Origin: Rhodocyclaceae bacterium
Lineage (GTDB): Bacteria > Pseudomonadota > Gammaproteobacteria > Burkholderiales > Rhodocyclaceae
Assembly: GCA_008080565.1 (NCBI GenBank)
Contig: VIKE01000044.1
Span: 5,386-40,487, forward strand
Reading direction: 5' to 3'
Length of the DNA stretch: 35,102 bases
This document shows, piece by piece, positions 17,517-27,221 of the stretch. Every line of letters starts with the position of its first letter. Position 1 is the first letter of the stretch. The translations under genes were made by a program, and so were the position numbers. A model generated the notes under the pieces. It was given only the letters and a program-made list of their open reading frames with translations, ran no database searches and was not told where the DNA came from.

Positions 17517-18848
17517 TTATTTCTTGTCTTTGTCGGCGAACGGATTTTTTGCGCTTACGCACTGGATGCGCAACGGGGTTCCCTGCAATTTGAAGGCTTC
17601 ACGAAAAGTATGCTCGAGGAAACGTCGATAGCTGTCCGTGATCTTGTCGACCGCATTGCCGTGAATGACGATGATCGGCGGATTCGACCCCCCTTGGTGA
17701 GCATAGCGCGGCTTGGGCCGGAACAGGCCATGCTTGGCCGGCGCCTGCTTGGCGACAGCATCAATCAGGACACGGGTCAGTCGCGGGGTGGTCATTTTGG
17801 CCATCGCTGCGGCATAGGCTGAGTCAACCGAGCGGAAGAGCGATTCCAGGCCGATATTGTCGCGCGCTGAAATGAAATGGAACTTGGCAAAATTGAGGAA
17901 TTGCAACTTGCGTTGCAGGATCAGGCGAGTCTGTTCACGAACGTAGGAATCGAGACCATCCCATTTATTGACTGCAACGACCAGTGCCTTACCGGACTGG
18001 ACGATAAAGTCGGCAATATGGGCATCCTGGTCGGACACATCGGCTTGGGCGTCGACCATCAGGATGACGACATTGGCGTCCTCGATGGCTTGCAGAGTCT
18101 TGACCACCGAAAATTTCTCGATCGATTCAAAAACCTTGCCGCGCTTGCGCATCCCTGCTGTATCAATCAGCACATATTTTCGGCCGCCTCGCTCGAAATC
18201 GATTTCAATCGAGTCGCGCGTCGTTCCCGGTGCATCAAAGGCGATGACCCGCTCTTCACCGAGCAAAGTGTTGATCAGGGTCGACTTTCCAACATTGGGA
18301 CGCCCGACGATGGCAACGCGAATCGCGTCGGAGTGCCATTCATCATCTTCGGGCTCGGGAAAACTTTCGAGTGCCAGTTCGACCAGACCACGCACCCCTT
18401 CGCCATGGGCCGACGAGATGGCATTGGGCTCGCCGAGGCCAAGTTCATGGAACTCCGCCTCGACCATGCCGGAATTCATGCCTTCGGCCTTGTTGACCGC
18501 AACAATGACCGGGCAGTCGACGCGGCGCAGTTTGTTGGCGATTTCCTTGTCGTGTGGCGTCAGGCCAGCACGACCATCGACGACAAAAATGATGGCGTCG
18601 GCTTCGGCAATCGCCTGTTCCGTCTGGCGAGCCATTTCGTGCAGAATGCCTTCCTTGACCAGCGGTTCAAAACCGCCCGTATCGACCACCAGATGGGGCT
18701 TCTTCCCCAGTTTTCCATGGCCATAGTGACGGTCGCGAGTCAGCCCAGGGAGATCGGCGACGATAGCGTCTCGCGACTTGGTCAGGCGGTTGAACAGCGT
18801 GGATTTGCCGACATTGGGTCGGCCGACCAGAACGAGCGTAGGTTTCAT
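17517..18848 (-). CDS. der: Ribosome-assembly GTPase Der (EngA)
   Basis: Der has two tandem GTPase domains and is needed for late 50S subunit maturation. Both P-loops read GRPNVGKST (residues about 8-16 and near 185). The domains also contain [12 protein letters not shown] and [20 protein letters not shown] and [11 protein letters not shown], and NKAEG and NKWDG. The KH-like C-terminal domain has [12 protein letters not shown] and PLRIQC, and ends [10 protein letters not shown]. Its 443 residues are typical. The start overlaps the bamB stop by ATGA, so bamB and der are coupled. Confidence 0.97.
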   Translation of the reverse strand: MKPTLVLVGRPNVGKSTLFNRLTKSRDAIVADLPGLTRDRHYGHGKLGKKPHLVVDTGGFEPLVKEGILHEMARQTEQAIAEADAIIFVVDGRAGLTPHDKEIANKLRRVDCPVIVAVNKAEGMNSGMVEAEFHELGLGEPNAISSAHGEGVRGLVELALESFPEPEDDEWHSDAIRVAIVGRPNVGKSTLINTLLGEERVIAFDAPGTTRDSIEIDFERGGRKYVLIDTAGMRKRGKVFESIEKFSVVKTLQAIEDANVVILMVDAQADVSDQDAHIADFIVQSGKALVVAVNKWDGLDSYVREQTRLILQRKLQFLNFAKFHFISARDNIGLESLFRSVDSAYAAAMAKMTTPRLTRVLIDAVAKQAPAKHGLFRPKPRYAHQGGSNPPIIVIHGNAVDKITDSYRRFLEHTFREAFKLQGTPLRIQCVSAKNPFADKDKK

Positions 18849-20005
18849 TGAGCCTCTATTGCGCTCACGCTGCCACCCGTGGTCTGAACCAGAACGGCAT
18901 TACCGAGCATCTGAAGTGGCGCGCGAACCGGCGTGCCATCGGTTTTCTGGCGCGCGGCAAAGCTGCCATCGTCACGGGAAAGGAAGTGAACAATGCCTTC
19001 AGCGTCCGCCACGGCGACCAGACCGCGCTGCACAACAGGTGCGGAGAGTCGCCGGTTTTTGAGTTTGTCCTGTTTCCACAGACTGCTGCCGGACTGACGG
19101 TCCAGTGCATAGACGACACCCTTGTCGTCTGCGACGAACAGATAACGGCTATCCATCGCCAATCCAGCCACGGATGACAAGTCACGTGACCATATCAATG
19201 CCCCGCCTTGCCCCATATCGAAACAAGCCACGCGCCCCTGAAAAGCGACCGCGCAGATCTGACGGCCATCAACGACAGGCGGCGCAACGATATCAGCCAC
19301 CCGGTCAAGTTCGGTAGCGCCCTTGGGCAAGGCAACCGCGCCTTCCCAAACCGGAGCACCATTTTGTACCGCCAGGGCGACAAGCTTGCCGCCGGGGTAT
19401 CCGACAAAGATATAGCGGTCAGCAAACACTGGCGAGCCAGCACTGCGCACGGACAAAGAAGGCGTCGACCGTTGATAGACCCATTTGCGCCCACCGTCGC
19501 CAGCATCAAGCAGATGAATGCGGTTGTCACCACTCTTCACCGCGACGCCATCATCACCGATGACTGGGGCGGCAAGCACCTCACTCGAAACCTTGGACTG
19601 CCAAAGCGCTTTGCCATCTTCGGCCGAGAAGGCTAGTACATCACCCTTCGAAGTACCAACGACCAGCAAGCGGCTATTTGCGCCTACGCCAGCCGACAGG
19701 GGCTGGCCGGCTTCGACTTTCCAAACGAGCTTGCCGTCTTCCAATTTGGAAACCGTGCCGCTCCGACTGGCCACATAAGCAACGCTACCGACCACGGCTG
19801 GCGTGAAGGTATAGTCGCCGGCCTTGCCAACACTGACAGACCACGTCGTACGAACTTCGGCTGTTGCGGTCAACGGCCCCAACGGAGCCATTTTCGGGCC
19901 GGCACTGGCAAACGGATTGATCGAATCGATCGTATCCGACACGGTCGCGCAACCGCCAAGGAGAAGGCCGGCGACGGCGAACAGGGCAGCAAGTTGACGT
20001 GACAT
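18845..20005 (-). CDS. bamB: Outer-membrane assembly lipoprotein BamB
   Basis: BamB is the eight-bladed propeller lipoprotein of the BAM complex, which folds beta-barrel proteins into the outer membrane. The lipobox LGGC places the lipidated Cys at residue 19. The rest consists of repeated PQQ-like blades, for example [43 protein letters not shown] and [10 protein letters not shown], with the typical Gly-x-Leu/Val-Trp pattern. It has 386 residues. Its start shares one base with the stop of the yfgM-like gene (TGATG). Confidence 0.95.
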   Translation of the reverse strand: MSRQLAALFAVAGLLLGGCATVSDTIDSINPFASAGPKMAPLGPLTATAEVRTTWSVSVGKAGDYTFTPAVVGSVAYVASRSGTVSKLEDGKLVWKVEAGQPLSAGVGANSRLLVVGTSKGDVLAFSAEDGKALWQSKVSSEVLAAPVIGDDGVAVKSGDNRIHLLDAGDGGRKWVYQRSTPSLSVRSAGSPVFADRYIFVGYPGGKLVALAVQNGAPVWEGAVALPKGATELDRVADIVAPPVVDGRQICAVAFQGRVACFDMGQGGALIWSRDLSSVAGLAMDSRYLFVADDKGVVYALDRQSGSSLWKQDKLKNRRLSAPVVQRGLVAVADAEGIVHFLSRDDGSFAARQKTDGTPVRAPLQMLGNAVLVQTTGGSVSAIEAQ

Positions 20006-20643
20006 CAGACGGCCTCACCCAGATTGTCGAGTTTCTGTTGCAGCAATTCGCGACCGGCGCCCTGCTTGCCGGTCATTTTTTCCAGTGCTGCCTTGTAGGC
20101 CGTCCGCGCTTCAGCTTTTTTGCCTTGAGCTGAAAGCACGTCGCCCTTCAATTCCTGAAAGCGTGCCTCAAAAGCTGGTGCATGAGCGGCTTCGAGCTGC
20201 TTGAGCGCATCGTCGTAGGCTTGCTCGTCAACTTGGACGGCAGCCAGCCGCAGACGAGCCAGATCCCTGATTTCGTCCTTGCCATTTTCGGCCACCCAGC
20301 CAAACTGGGTCTTCGCCGTCTTCAGGTCACCTGCCTCAAACGACTGCTTGCCAGCCAGCATTGCACCTAGGGAGGCATAGCTGGTGCTGCCGAATTTCTC
20401 GGCCAGTTCACCTGCTGCCGCTTTGACCTTCTGGACATCACCGATGGCTGTCGCCTGCTCCAGTACGCCATAGATGGCTGCAGCTTGCGCCGACTGCCCG
20501 CGCTGATACCAGTTCCAACCTTGCCATCCGATAACCCCCAGCGAAGCAGCAACAACCACGCTCGTCACGAGGTTGCCGTACATCTTCCACCAGGTTTTCA
20601 GGGTATCGATCTGTTCCTGTTCTTCGAGGTCGTAATGCGCCAT
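20005..20643 (-). CDS. yfgM: YfgM-like membrane TPR protein
   Basis: YfgM is a single-pass inner-membrane protein with periplasmic tetratricopeptide repeats, reported in E. coli to work with the PpiD chaperone at the Sec translocon. The N-terminus MAHYDLEEQEQIDTLKTWW is typical. A membrane segment lies at about 24-44 (NLVTSVVVAASLGVIGW). The remaining 165 residues are helical repeats rich in Ala, Leu and Lys. It has 212 residues. It starts 5 bases after the hisS stop and overlaps bamB by one base, the usual hisS-yfgM-bamB-der order. Confidence 0.9.
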   Translation of the reverse strand: MAHYDLEEQEQIDTLKTWWKMYGNLVTSVVVAASLGVIGWQGWNWYQRGQSAQAAAIYGVLEQATAIGDVQKVKAAAGELAEKFGSTSYASLGAMLAGKQSFEAGDLKTAKTQFGWVAENGKDEIRDLARLRLAAVQVDEQAYDDALKQLEAAHAPAFEARFQELKGDVLSAQGKKAEARTAYKAALEKMTGKQGAGRELLQQKLDNLGEAV

Positions 20644-20648
20644 GCTGC

Positions 20649-21938
20649 TTATTCCTCTTCGTCCGAATCAATAATTTGATCGATGATGGCTTCTGCCAGT
20701 TCATCGACTTTCAGTTTACGTTGTTCGATGCCAGCCTGACGTAGCGACTTCAACTGGACTTCTCCGCTAGACGCTTCGTCATCGCCAATAATCACCGCGA
20801 AAGTCGCGCCGCTGCCATCGGCTTTTTTCATCTGCGACTTGAAGCTTCCACCACCGCAATGCTGGAGCACATCGACGCCTTGATCACGCAAGCCTTCAGC
20901 GACACGGAAGGCAAGGCGAGCCGCCTCTTCGCCCTGATGGACCAGGTAGACATCCGGCGCAGGGGCTGTCGGCTCGCCACCGGAATCCTTGATCAATGCG
21001 ATCAGGCGTTCGATACCCATGGCAAAACCACAGGCTGGCGTTGGCTTGCCGCCGAGTTGCTCGACCAAGCCGTCGTAACGGCCACCAGCGCAAACCGTAC
21101 CCTGGGCACCCAGTTTGTCGGTCACCCATTCGAAAACCGTCAGGTTGTAATAGTCCAGACCGCGGACCAGACGCGGATTGATCGAGAAGGGGACGCCTGC
21201 ATCACGCAAAACGCGCTGCACGCCTTCGAAGTGAGCCAGCGACTCGGCACCCAGGTAGTCAATCAGCTTCGGCGCAGCGGCGCACAGCTCCTGCATGGCC
21301 GGATTTTTGGTATCGAGAATGCGCAGTGGATTGGTGTGCAGGCGACGCTTGGCGTCCTCGTCAAGCAACTCGGCGTTTTCCTCGAAGTAGGTAATCAAGG
21401 CGGCGCGATGTTGGGCCCGCTCGTCGGACTGACCGAGGCTGTTGAGCTGCAGTTCAATACCATCCAGCCCGACGTCGTTCCACAAACGTGCACCCATCAG
21501 GATCATTTCGGCATCTATGTCCGGGCCGGTCATACCGAAGGCTTCGACACCAACCTGATGAAACTGGCGATAACGCCCCTTTTGTGGACGCTCGTGGCGA
21601 AACATCTGACCGATGTAGTAGAGCCGCTGGGTCTGGCGGGCTGCCAGATTGTGCTCGATGACGGCACGCACACAACCAGCCGTACCTTCGGGACGCAGGG
21701 TCAGAGCTTCACCGTTCAAACCATCGATGAAGGAGTACATTTCCTTTTCGACGATATCGGTAACTTCGCCGATGGCGCGCTTGAAAAGCGGTGTCGGCTC
21801 GACGATGGGCATGCGAATCGGGCGATAGCCGTAGCTTTTGAGCCACGACCGGATGGTGTCCTCGAACAGTTCCCAGAATGCGGCTTCGTCCGGCAGGATG
21901 TCGTTCATCCCGCGGACTGCTTGCAATGTTTGACTCAT
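20649..21938 (-). CDS. hisS: Histidyl-tRNA synthetase
   Basis: HisS charges tRNA-His. Class II motif 1 begins near [16 protein letters not shown]. Motif 2 is [16 protein letters not shown]. The histidine-binding [13 protein letters not shown] and motif 3 [12 protein letters not shown] are intact, followed by the anticodon-binding domain with [13 protein letters not shown]. The frame continues upstream into ispG, but that part is not synthetase-like. ATG 21938 ([16 protein letters not shown]) is the family start and overlaps the ispG stop by ATGA. This gives 429 residues. Confidence 0.97.
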   Translation of the reverse strand: MSQTLQAVRGMNDILPDEAAFWELFEDTIRSWLKSYGYRPIRMPIVEPTPLFKRAIGEVTDIVEKEMYSFIDGLNGEALTLRPEGTAGCVRAVIEHNLAARQTQRLYYIGQMFRHERPQKGRYRQFHQVGVEAFGMTGPDIDAEMILMGARLWNDVGLDGIELQLNSLGQSDERAQHRAALITYFEENAELLDEDAKRRLHTNPLRILDTKNPAMQELCAAAPKLIDYLGAESLAHFEGVQRVLRDAGVPFSINPRLVRGLDYYNLTVFEWVTDKLGAQGTVCAGGRYDGLVEQLGGKPTPACGFAMGIERLIALIKDSGGEPTAPAPDVYLVHQGEEAARLAFRVAEGLRDQGVDVLQHCGGGSFKSQMKKADGSGATFAVIIGDDEASSGEVQLKSLRQAGIEQRKLKVDELAEAIIDQIIDSDEEE

Positions 21939-23164
21939 GACTTCAGTTTCTTGGTGTAGGTGCGCTCGACATAGCGCTCGATGATTTGCTTGAATTCGTT
22001 GGCGATGTTGTCGCCCTTGAGGGTGACGGTCTTCTGGCCATCCTCGTAAACTGGTGCCGAAGGGGCCTCGCCGGTCCCCGGCAGGGAAATTCCGATATTG
22101 GCGTGCTTCGATTCGCCGGGGCCATTGACGATGCAACCCATCACAGCCAGAGTCATGTTCTCGGCCCCGTCGTAGCGCAGCTTCCATTCCGGCATCTTGG
22201 CACGCACGAAATCCTGGACTTCGCCGGCCAGTTCCTGAAATAGCGTACTGGTCGTCCGACCGCAGCCGGGACAAGCCGCAACCATCGGGGTAAAGGCACG
22301 CAGGCCCATCGTTTGCAGGATTTCCTGGCCAACGATGACTTCCTGGGTACGCGAACCACCGGGTTCCGGGGTTAACGAAATACGAATGGTGTCGCCGATG
22401 CCCTCCTGCAACAAAACGGAGAGCGCGGCGGTCGACGCGACAATTCCCTTCGAACCCATGCCCGCTTCGGTCAAACCGAGGTGCAGCGCGTAGTCGGCGC
22501 GCTTCGAAAGCTCGCGATAAATGGCGATCAGGTCCTGAACGCTGGAGACCTTGCAGGACAGAATGATCTTTTCGCCGGGCAAGCCAACTTCCTCGGCTTT
22601 GGCTGCGGACTCGAGGGCCGATGTGACCATCGCGTGGCGCATGATCTCGGTCGCATCCAAAGGCTGCGGTCGACCGGAATTTTCATCCATTATTCGAGCC
22701 AGCAGTTCCTGATCGAGACTGCCCCAATTGACGCCAATGCGGACCGGCTTGTCGTACTTGCAGGCCAGTTCAACCATCTGGGCGAACTGTTCGTCCTTTT
22801 TCTTGCCGAAACCAACGTTGCCCGGGTTGATCCGGTACTTGGCCAGCGCCTCGGCGCAGGCCGGATGCTCGGTCAGCAAGCGGTGGCCGTTGTAATGAAA
22901 ATCACCGATCAGCGGCACATTACAGTTCATCCGGTCAAGGTGCTCGCGGATTTTCGGCACTGCAGCGGCTGCCTCCGGCGAATTCACCGTGATGCGCACC
23001 AACTCTGAACCGGCACGGGCCAGTTCGGCCGTTTGCAAGGCCGTGGCTAGATAGTCGGCGGTATCGGTGTTGGTCATCGACTGGATAACTGTCGGGGCAT
23101 CGCCTCCCAGTTTCACATGGCCGACGAAACACGACCGGGTCAAGCGTTTGGCAACAGCGCTCAC
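21935..23164 (-). CDS. ispG: 4-hydroxy-3-methylbut-2-en-1-yl diphosphate synthase
   Basis: IspG converts MEcPP to HMBPP in the non-mevalonate isoprenoid pathway, using a [4Fe-4S] cluster. The TIM-barrel part begins [19 protein letters not shown] and contains [10 protein letters not shown] and RINPGNVG. The C-terminal part supplies the cluster cysteines in [13 protein letters not shown] and [10 protein letters not shown]. Its 409 residues match the proteobacterial form. The start codon is GTG (23164), 6 bases after a GGAG that overlaps the rodZ stop. The stop overlaps hisS. Confidence 0.96.
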   Translation of the reverse strand: MSAVAKRLTRSCFVGHVKLGGDAPTVIQSMTNTDTADYLATALQTAELARAGSELVRITVNSPEAAAAVPKIREHLDRMNCNVPLIGDFHYNGHRLLTEHPACAEALAKYRINPGNVGFGKKKDEQFAQMVELACKYDKPVRIGVNWGSLDQELLARIMDENSGRPQPLDATEIMRHAMVTSALESAAKAEEVGLPGEKIILSCKVSSVQDLIAIYRELSKRADYALHLGLTEAGMGSKGIVASTAALSVLLQEGIGDTIRISLTPEPGGSRTQEVIVGQEILQTMGLRAFTPMVAACPGCGRTTSTLFQELAGEVQDFVRAKMPEWKLRYDGAENMTLAVMGCIVNGPGESKHANIGISLPGTGEAPSAPVYEDGQKTVTLKGDNIANEFKQIIERYVERTYTKKLKS

Positions 23165-23167
23165 GAT

Positions 23168-24088
23168 TTACTCCAGAACCAGACGAGCCACGTCGCCGCG
23201 CGTATATGGCGCCAGATCAACGGCCTCGCCATGCCAGAAGACACGGACGCCCGGCGCGTAGCCGATGGTGACCGAGAGCGGTCCCTGTCCGGACAGCGAT
23301 TGTTCCGTACCAGCCGTCAGCTTCTGGGAAAACACGACCTTGTTGTCGCGATCGCGAACCTCAAGCCAGGAATCCTTCTCGAACAGAAAACGCATTTGGG
23401 GAGCGTTAGCTGGCGCCGCTCCGGGCGCTCTCCCATCCGGGTTAGCTGGCAGAGCCGGGGGGGCCGACTGGAGACCCTGCAGTTCAGCCGGCGCGAGCAC
23501 CTGCGGATTCATGACCTGTTGCGGCGTCGCTCCGGGCGGGAATACCGGCTCTGCAACAGGTGAAACTGGCGCCGACGTCGACACTTCGGGATCCTTGCGA
23601 GCCAAAGAGTCGAGCAGCGATTGGGTACTTTCGCGCAAAGACGAAAGATCGCCTGGCATCAAAAAATATGCCAAGGCAGCCAGAACGACAGCACCTACCC
23701 CAACCAACACAACCAGCTTGCTGCGCCGGGATCCGGCACTACCGGAATGTGGCATCGCTGCCGGCGCCATCTCGGATACGCCGAGGTTATTAACCGGCGT
23801 TTCCAGTACATCATCGAGTTGCGCCATCAGCGGGGCCGGATCAATCTGTATCAGGCGGGCATAATTGCGAACAAATCCACGAATGAAGGTATTGCCCGGC
23901 AAACTTTTCCAGTCGCCGCGCTCAAGTGCTTCCACCTGCCGCGGCCCGAGCTTGAGCGTCTGCGCGATATCAGCCACCTCTAACCCACGTGCTTCGCGCG
24001 CCACACGCAATTGCTCGCCGACTTGGGGCACGGACATCACAACAACCTCTTCTGCGACGCCGTCCTGAATATTCACCTGCTCACTCAT
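23168..24088 (-). CDS. rodZ: Cytoskeletal protein RodZ
   Basis: RodZ links MreB filaments to the wall-building machinery and so sets rod shape. It has an N-terminal cytoplasmic helix-turn-helix domain of the Xre type (about 22-90: VGEQLRVAREARGLEVADIA, GNTFIRGFVRNYARLI), a positively charged stretch, one membrane segment (about 124-143), a Pro/Ala-rich linker (about 165-230) and a C-terminal periplasmic DUF4115 domain (FLFEKDSWLEVRDRDNKVVF). It has 306 residues. The start overlaps the pilF stop by ATGA. Confidence 0.92.
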   Translation of the reverse strand: MSEQVNIQDGVAEEVVVMSVPQVGEQLRVAREARGLEVADIAQTLKLGPRQVEALERGDWKSLPGNTFIRGFVRNYARLIQIDPAPLMAQLDDVLETPVNNLGVSEMAPAAMPHSGSAGSRRSKLVVLVGVGAVVLAALAYFLMPGDLSSLRESTQSLLDSLARKDPEVSTSAPVSPVAEPVFPPGATPQQVMNPQVLAPAELQGLQSAPPALPANPDGRAPGAAPANAPQMRFLFEKDSWLEVRDRDNKVVFSQKLTAGTEQSLSGQGPLSVTIGYAPGVRVFWHGEAVDLAPYTRGDVARLVLE

Positions 24089-24885
24089 TCAAAATTGCCT
24101 TTTAGGAATTCCTGATACTCCGACGATGTCGGATATCGCCCACGCAGTTGCGAAGCGTAGCCCGCTTCACCCCCGCGGTTACCCTGCTTGCGCTCAAGGC
24201 GCAACCCAAGCCAAAGGGCATCAGCCGTTGGCGGCTCCATCATTTTCAAGGCTTCCGCCAAATAAATGCGAGATTCTTCGAAATTGCCGCGCTTGTAAAA
24301 AATCTTGGCCAGTTGCAGGCGAGCCGACATCGCACCATCGCGTGAAAGCTGCAAGGCTTTGAGCAGGTAATCCTGCGCACCATCGAGATCACCTGCTTTG
24401 AAAGCGCAGGTGCCGGCGTTGGTGTAAGCCCTGTCCGGCGTTTCGTACAACGGGCTCTTCAGCGCATTGAGAAAATAGGCGATGGACTGGCGCTCCCTGC
24501 CCGTTTCACAGAGATACCAGCCGTAGTTGTTATTGACTTCAGGATCGTTCGGCGCGAGGTTCAACGCCTGCCGAAAATCGTCTTCCGCCTTGTCGTATTC
24601 CTTCAGCGAGAGGCGGACCAAGCCGCGCACGCTGTACGCCTGAAAATAACTGGAGTCCGCACTCAGCGCGATACGCAACTCATCCAGCGCAACCCCCGGA
24701 TTTCCGGCCTGAAAATACATGGCACCGAGCTCGGTGTGAATCTTGGCTCGATTGCGCGGATCTGTTGTGCCTTTTGACTGACCGGTTGCAGAGGGATTGA
24801 AATCGTATTGAGCCTGAACGGACAAAACACAGAGTGCGCCCAAAAGAACACCCGCGATTCGATTTTTCAGCGAAAAGATTTTCAC
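24085..24885 (-). CDS. pilF: Type IV pilus biogenesis/stability protein PilF (PilW)
   Basis: PilF/PilW is a tetratricopeptide pilotin that helps the secretin PilQ assemble in the outer membrane. After a signal peptide, helical repeats cover residues 40-250, for example [23 protein letters not shown] and [19 protein letters not shown]. The start is GTG 24885 with GGAGG 7 bases upstream; it overlaps the rlmN stop (GTGA). Oddly, there is no good lipobox. Cys19 follows Leu (GALC), and cleavage after VQA (residue 25) looks more likely, whereas studied homologues are lipoproteins. It has 266 residues. Confidence 0.9.
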   Translation of the reverse strand: MKIFSLKNRIAGVLLGALCVLSVQAQYDFNPSATGQSKGTTDPRNRAKIHTELGAMYFQAGNPGVALDELRIALSADSSYFQAYSVRGLVRLSLKEYDKAEDDFRQALNLAPNDPEVNNNYGWYLCETGRERQSIAYFLNALKSPLYETPDRAYTNAGTCAFKAGDLDGAQDYLLKALQLSRDGAMSARLQLAKIFYKRGNFEESRIYLAEALKMMEPPTADALWLGLRLERKQGNRGGEAGYASQLRGRYPTSSEYQEFLKGNFE

Positions 24886-25919
24886 GATCTTGCCTCCACT
24901 AAGGGAATCACTCGTCCGGCGTCGTCACCGCGCGTCTTGCGCGTCGTTGTCACGATTCCGGCCTGCATCAGAACATCAGCAAACCGGCGCACCCGCTCGG
25001 CCGGGGAACGCTTGAACGGTGAGCCCGGGAAGGGGTTGAACGGGATCAGGTTGAACTTGCAATGCACATGCTTGACCAGCGCCAGCAGTTCGCGGGCGTG
25101 GGCGTCGCTGTCATTGATACCGTCGAGCATGATGTACTCGAAGGTGATGAAATCACGCGGCGCCTTGTCCAGATAACGCTGGCAGGCCGCCATCAGTTCT
25201 TTCAATGGATATTTCTGGTTGATCGGCACGATCTGGTCGCGCAGCTTGTCGTTCGGCGCATGCAGCGAAACAGCCAGAGCGACCGGACACTCATCGCCCA
25301 GACGATCCATGACCGGCACCAGACCCGAGGTGGACACGGTGACGCGGCGGCGCGATAAACCGTAAGCGTTGTCGTCGAGCATCAGCTTCAAGGCGGCAAC
25401 GGAATTTTCGAAATTGGCGAGCGGCTCGCCCATACCCATCAGGACGACATTGGAAATAACCCGTTCGTCGCCGTGGACCGCACCCAGTGCGTGATTGGCC
25501 TGCCAAAGCTGGCCGATGATTTCTGCCACCGTCAGGTTGCGGTTGAAACCTTGCTTGCCAGTCGAGCAGAAAGCGCAGTCAAGCGCACAACCAGCTTGCG
25601 TCGAGATGCACAGCGTACCGCGGTCGTCTTCCGGAATGAACACCGTTTCGACGGCGTTGCCGTTGCCAACGTCGATCAGGAACTTGCGCGTACCATCGTC
25701 CGACAGCTTGTCGGAGACGACAGCAGGCGGCGCCACGACCGCCTTCGCCTTGAGCTTCTCGCGAAGACTTTTGGCGATGTCGGTCATGGCATCGAAGTCC
25801 GCCACGCCGGAACGATGGATCCAGCGCAAGACCTGCCTGGCGCGGAAGGGCTTTTCGCCCTGCTCGGCAAACCAGGCAGTCAGGCTTTCGCCATCGAAAT
25901 CCAGCAGATTGACGGTCAT
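24882..25919 (-). CDS. rlmN: Dual-specificity RNA methyltransferase RlmN
   Basis: RlmN is a radical-SAM enzyme that methylates C2 of A2503 in 23S rRNA and A37 in some tRNAs. The cluster motif [11 protein letters not shown] (CxxxCxxC) is present, with GMGEPLANF and [13 protein letters not shown] downstream as in the family. The N-terminal accessory domain begins [17 protein letters not shown]. It has 345 residues, a little shorter than the E. coli protein. It starts 10 bases after the ndk stop. Confidence 0.96.
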   Translation of the reverse strand: MTVNLLDFDGESLTAWFAEQGEKPFRARQVLRWIHRSGVADFDAMTDIAKSLREKLKAKAVVAPPAVVSDKLSDDGTRKFLIDVGNGNAVETVFIPEDDRGTLCISTQAGCALDCAFCSTGKQGFNRNLTVAEIIGQLWQANHALGAVHGDERVISNVVLMGMGEPLANFENSVAALKLMLDDNAYGLSRRRVTVSTSGLVPVMDRLGDECPVALAVSLHAPNDKLRDQIVPINQKYPLKELMAACQRYLDKAPRDFITFEYIMLDGINDSDAHARELLALVKHVHCKFNLIPFNPFPGSPFKRSPAERVRRFADVLMQAGIVTTTRKTRGDDAGRVIPLVEARS

Positions 25920-25929
25920 TCGGTATTGA

Positions 25930-26358
25930 TTAGCGACCAGCGTAAACGTTCAGACCCGGGAAGAAGAAAGCAACTTCCACGGCGGCGGTTTCCGGAGCGT
26001 CAGAACCGTGCACGGCGTTGGCGTCGATCGATTCAGCAAAGTCGGCGCGAATGGTGCCCGGAGCAGCTTCCTTCGGGTTGGTAGCGCCCATCAGTTCGCG
26101 GTTCTTGGCGATGGCGTTTTCGCCTTCGAGCACTTGAACCATGACCGGACCGGAGGTCATGAAGGAAACCAGATCCTTGAAGAAAGGACGAGCCTTGTGC
26201 ACAGCGTAGAATTGGCCGGCTTCCTGTTCGGACAGCCAGACCATCTTGGAAGCAACGATCTTCAGACCATTGGTTTCAAAACGGGAGTAAATCTTGCCAA
26301 TAACGTTCTTGGCAACAGCGTCGGGTTTGATGATGGAGAGGGCGAGTTCGATAGCCAT
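25930..26358 (-). CDS. ndk: Nucleoside diphosphate kinase
   Basis: Ndk exchanges the gamma phosphate between nucleoside tri- and diphosphates through a phosphohistidine. The catalytic His lies in [12 protein letters not shown]. The N-terminal [15 protein letters not shown] and [17 protein letters not shown] are also diagnostic. It has 142 residues, the usual length. It is the first gene of the minus-strand housekeeping block, which continues with rlmN and pilF. Confidence 0.97.
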   Translation of the reverse strand: MAIELALSIIKPDAVAKNVIGKIYSRFETNGLKIVASKMVWLSEQEAGQFYAVHKARPFFKDLVSFMTSGPVMVQVLEGENAIAKNRELMGATNPKEAAPGTIRADFAESIDANAVHGSDAPETAAVEVAFFFPGLNVYAGR

Positions 26359-26398
26359 TTAATTGCTCCGCAAAAGCTAGTCAGTTGAAAAACGGGCA

Positions 26399-26404
26399 AT
26401 TTTA
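26399..26404 (-). promoter_or_regulatory. Possible -10 box of the ndk promoter
   Basis: TAAAAT on the minus strand, preceded by TGC, looks like an extended -10 and would start transcription about 34 bases before ndk. No good -35 is seen. It lies in the 72-base gap between ndk and the upstream gene. Confidence 0.35.
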
Positions 26405-26430
26405 GCAGATTCAGAACACGAACGCCCGAA

Positions 26431-27117
26431 TCACTGCGCTGGCGATTTCTCGCCTTCACGCTTGTTCAGTGGCTCGCGCAACTCGGCGAAATTGCGCGGC
26501 GCGACGTATTGCAGCAGCTCTTTGCCGTCGCTGTCGACCACGACATCAAGTCCCTTTTCGGGATAGAGCAGATGGACCCGCTTTTCCGAGACAGCCAGTC
26601 GTTCGCCCGGCGGCCCAAATCGCTGGATCACCGTCACTTCATCAAGATTGACCGACGGAATGACACTGATCGCCTTGACCGGCATTTTTTCAATTGCAGC
26701 CAGATCATCAGGGTTTAGTGTGATCTTCCGCGTCATGCTTTCCATGTGCTTGGCCTTGAGGGCACGATCACGCATTTCCAAAATCAGCTCATTTTTCGCG
26801 TCGACCGTGACAATCACCTTGGCCAGAACAAAACCCAGCGCCACCTGCGAGTAATAGCCTTCGAGCGTGCCCATTTCGTTTGGCTCGGCAACGATCGCCA
26901 CGTCCATCTCGCTACCAAACTTCTGGCGCACCTCGCTGACGGTGCTGACCCCCAGGTGCAGACCGAAGACTGAGCTGCCCCCCTGGGCATCGAGTTCGAT
27001 TTGCCAGGGCAGGTTGGCATTGGGATCGACGCCTTCCTGTTTCCCCAGCCCCGGAACCAAAAAGGGAACAATCAAAGCAATGGCGATCAGCGCGATCATC
27101 GAGAGTGCGAATTTCAT
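26431..27117 (-). CDS. Unrecognised membrane-anchored or exported protein
   Basis: I do not recognise this 228-residue protein. The N-terminus (MKFALSMIALIAIALIVPFLVPG) is a signal anchor or uncleaved signal peptide. The rest is soluble and would face the periplasm. It contains a segment with FGLHLGVSTVSEVRQKFG, a pattern seen in proteins that measure small conserved alpha/beta repeats, and ends in a charged tail. ATG 27117 has AGGA 4 bases upstream. It precedes ndk on the same strand by 72 bases and follows the dctPQM terminator, so it is probably its own unit or leads the ndk block. Coding bias is like that of its neighbours, so it looks like a real gene. Confidence 0.8.
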   Translation of the reverse strand: MKFALSMIALIAIALIVPFLVPGLGKQEGVDPNANLPWQIELDAQGGSSVFGLHLGVSTVSEVRQKFGSEMDVAIVAEPNEMGTLEGYYSQVALGFVLAKVIVTVDAKNELILEMRDRALKAKHMESMTRKITLNPDDLAAIEKMPVKAISVIPSVNLDEVTVIQRFGPPGERLAVSEKRVHLLYPEKGLDVVVDSDGKELLQYVAPRNFAELREPLNKREGEKSPAQ

Positions 27118-27166
27118 GATTTCCTAACGGACTTTCCGGGGACAGGATTGTGCCACACCCACCCCA

Positions 27167-27201
27167 CAAAAAAACAAGCCCCGAACAGGGTCGGGGCTTG
27201 T
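27167..27201 (-). terminator. Intrinsic terminator of dctPQM
   Basis: ACAAGCCCCGA (27174-27184) pairs perfectly with TCGGGGCTTGT (27191-27201) around a 6-base loop. On the minus strand it is followed by a run of at least seven T. It starts 20 bases past the dctM stop. Confidence 0.92.
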
Positions 27202-27221
27202 CAATTACGGGAAGGCCAGCC

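Noticed and set aside
21939..22274. Upstream extension of hisS by 112 codons
   Set aside because: This is the second reading frame through ispG. The HisS family starts at ATG 21938.
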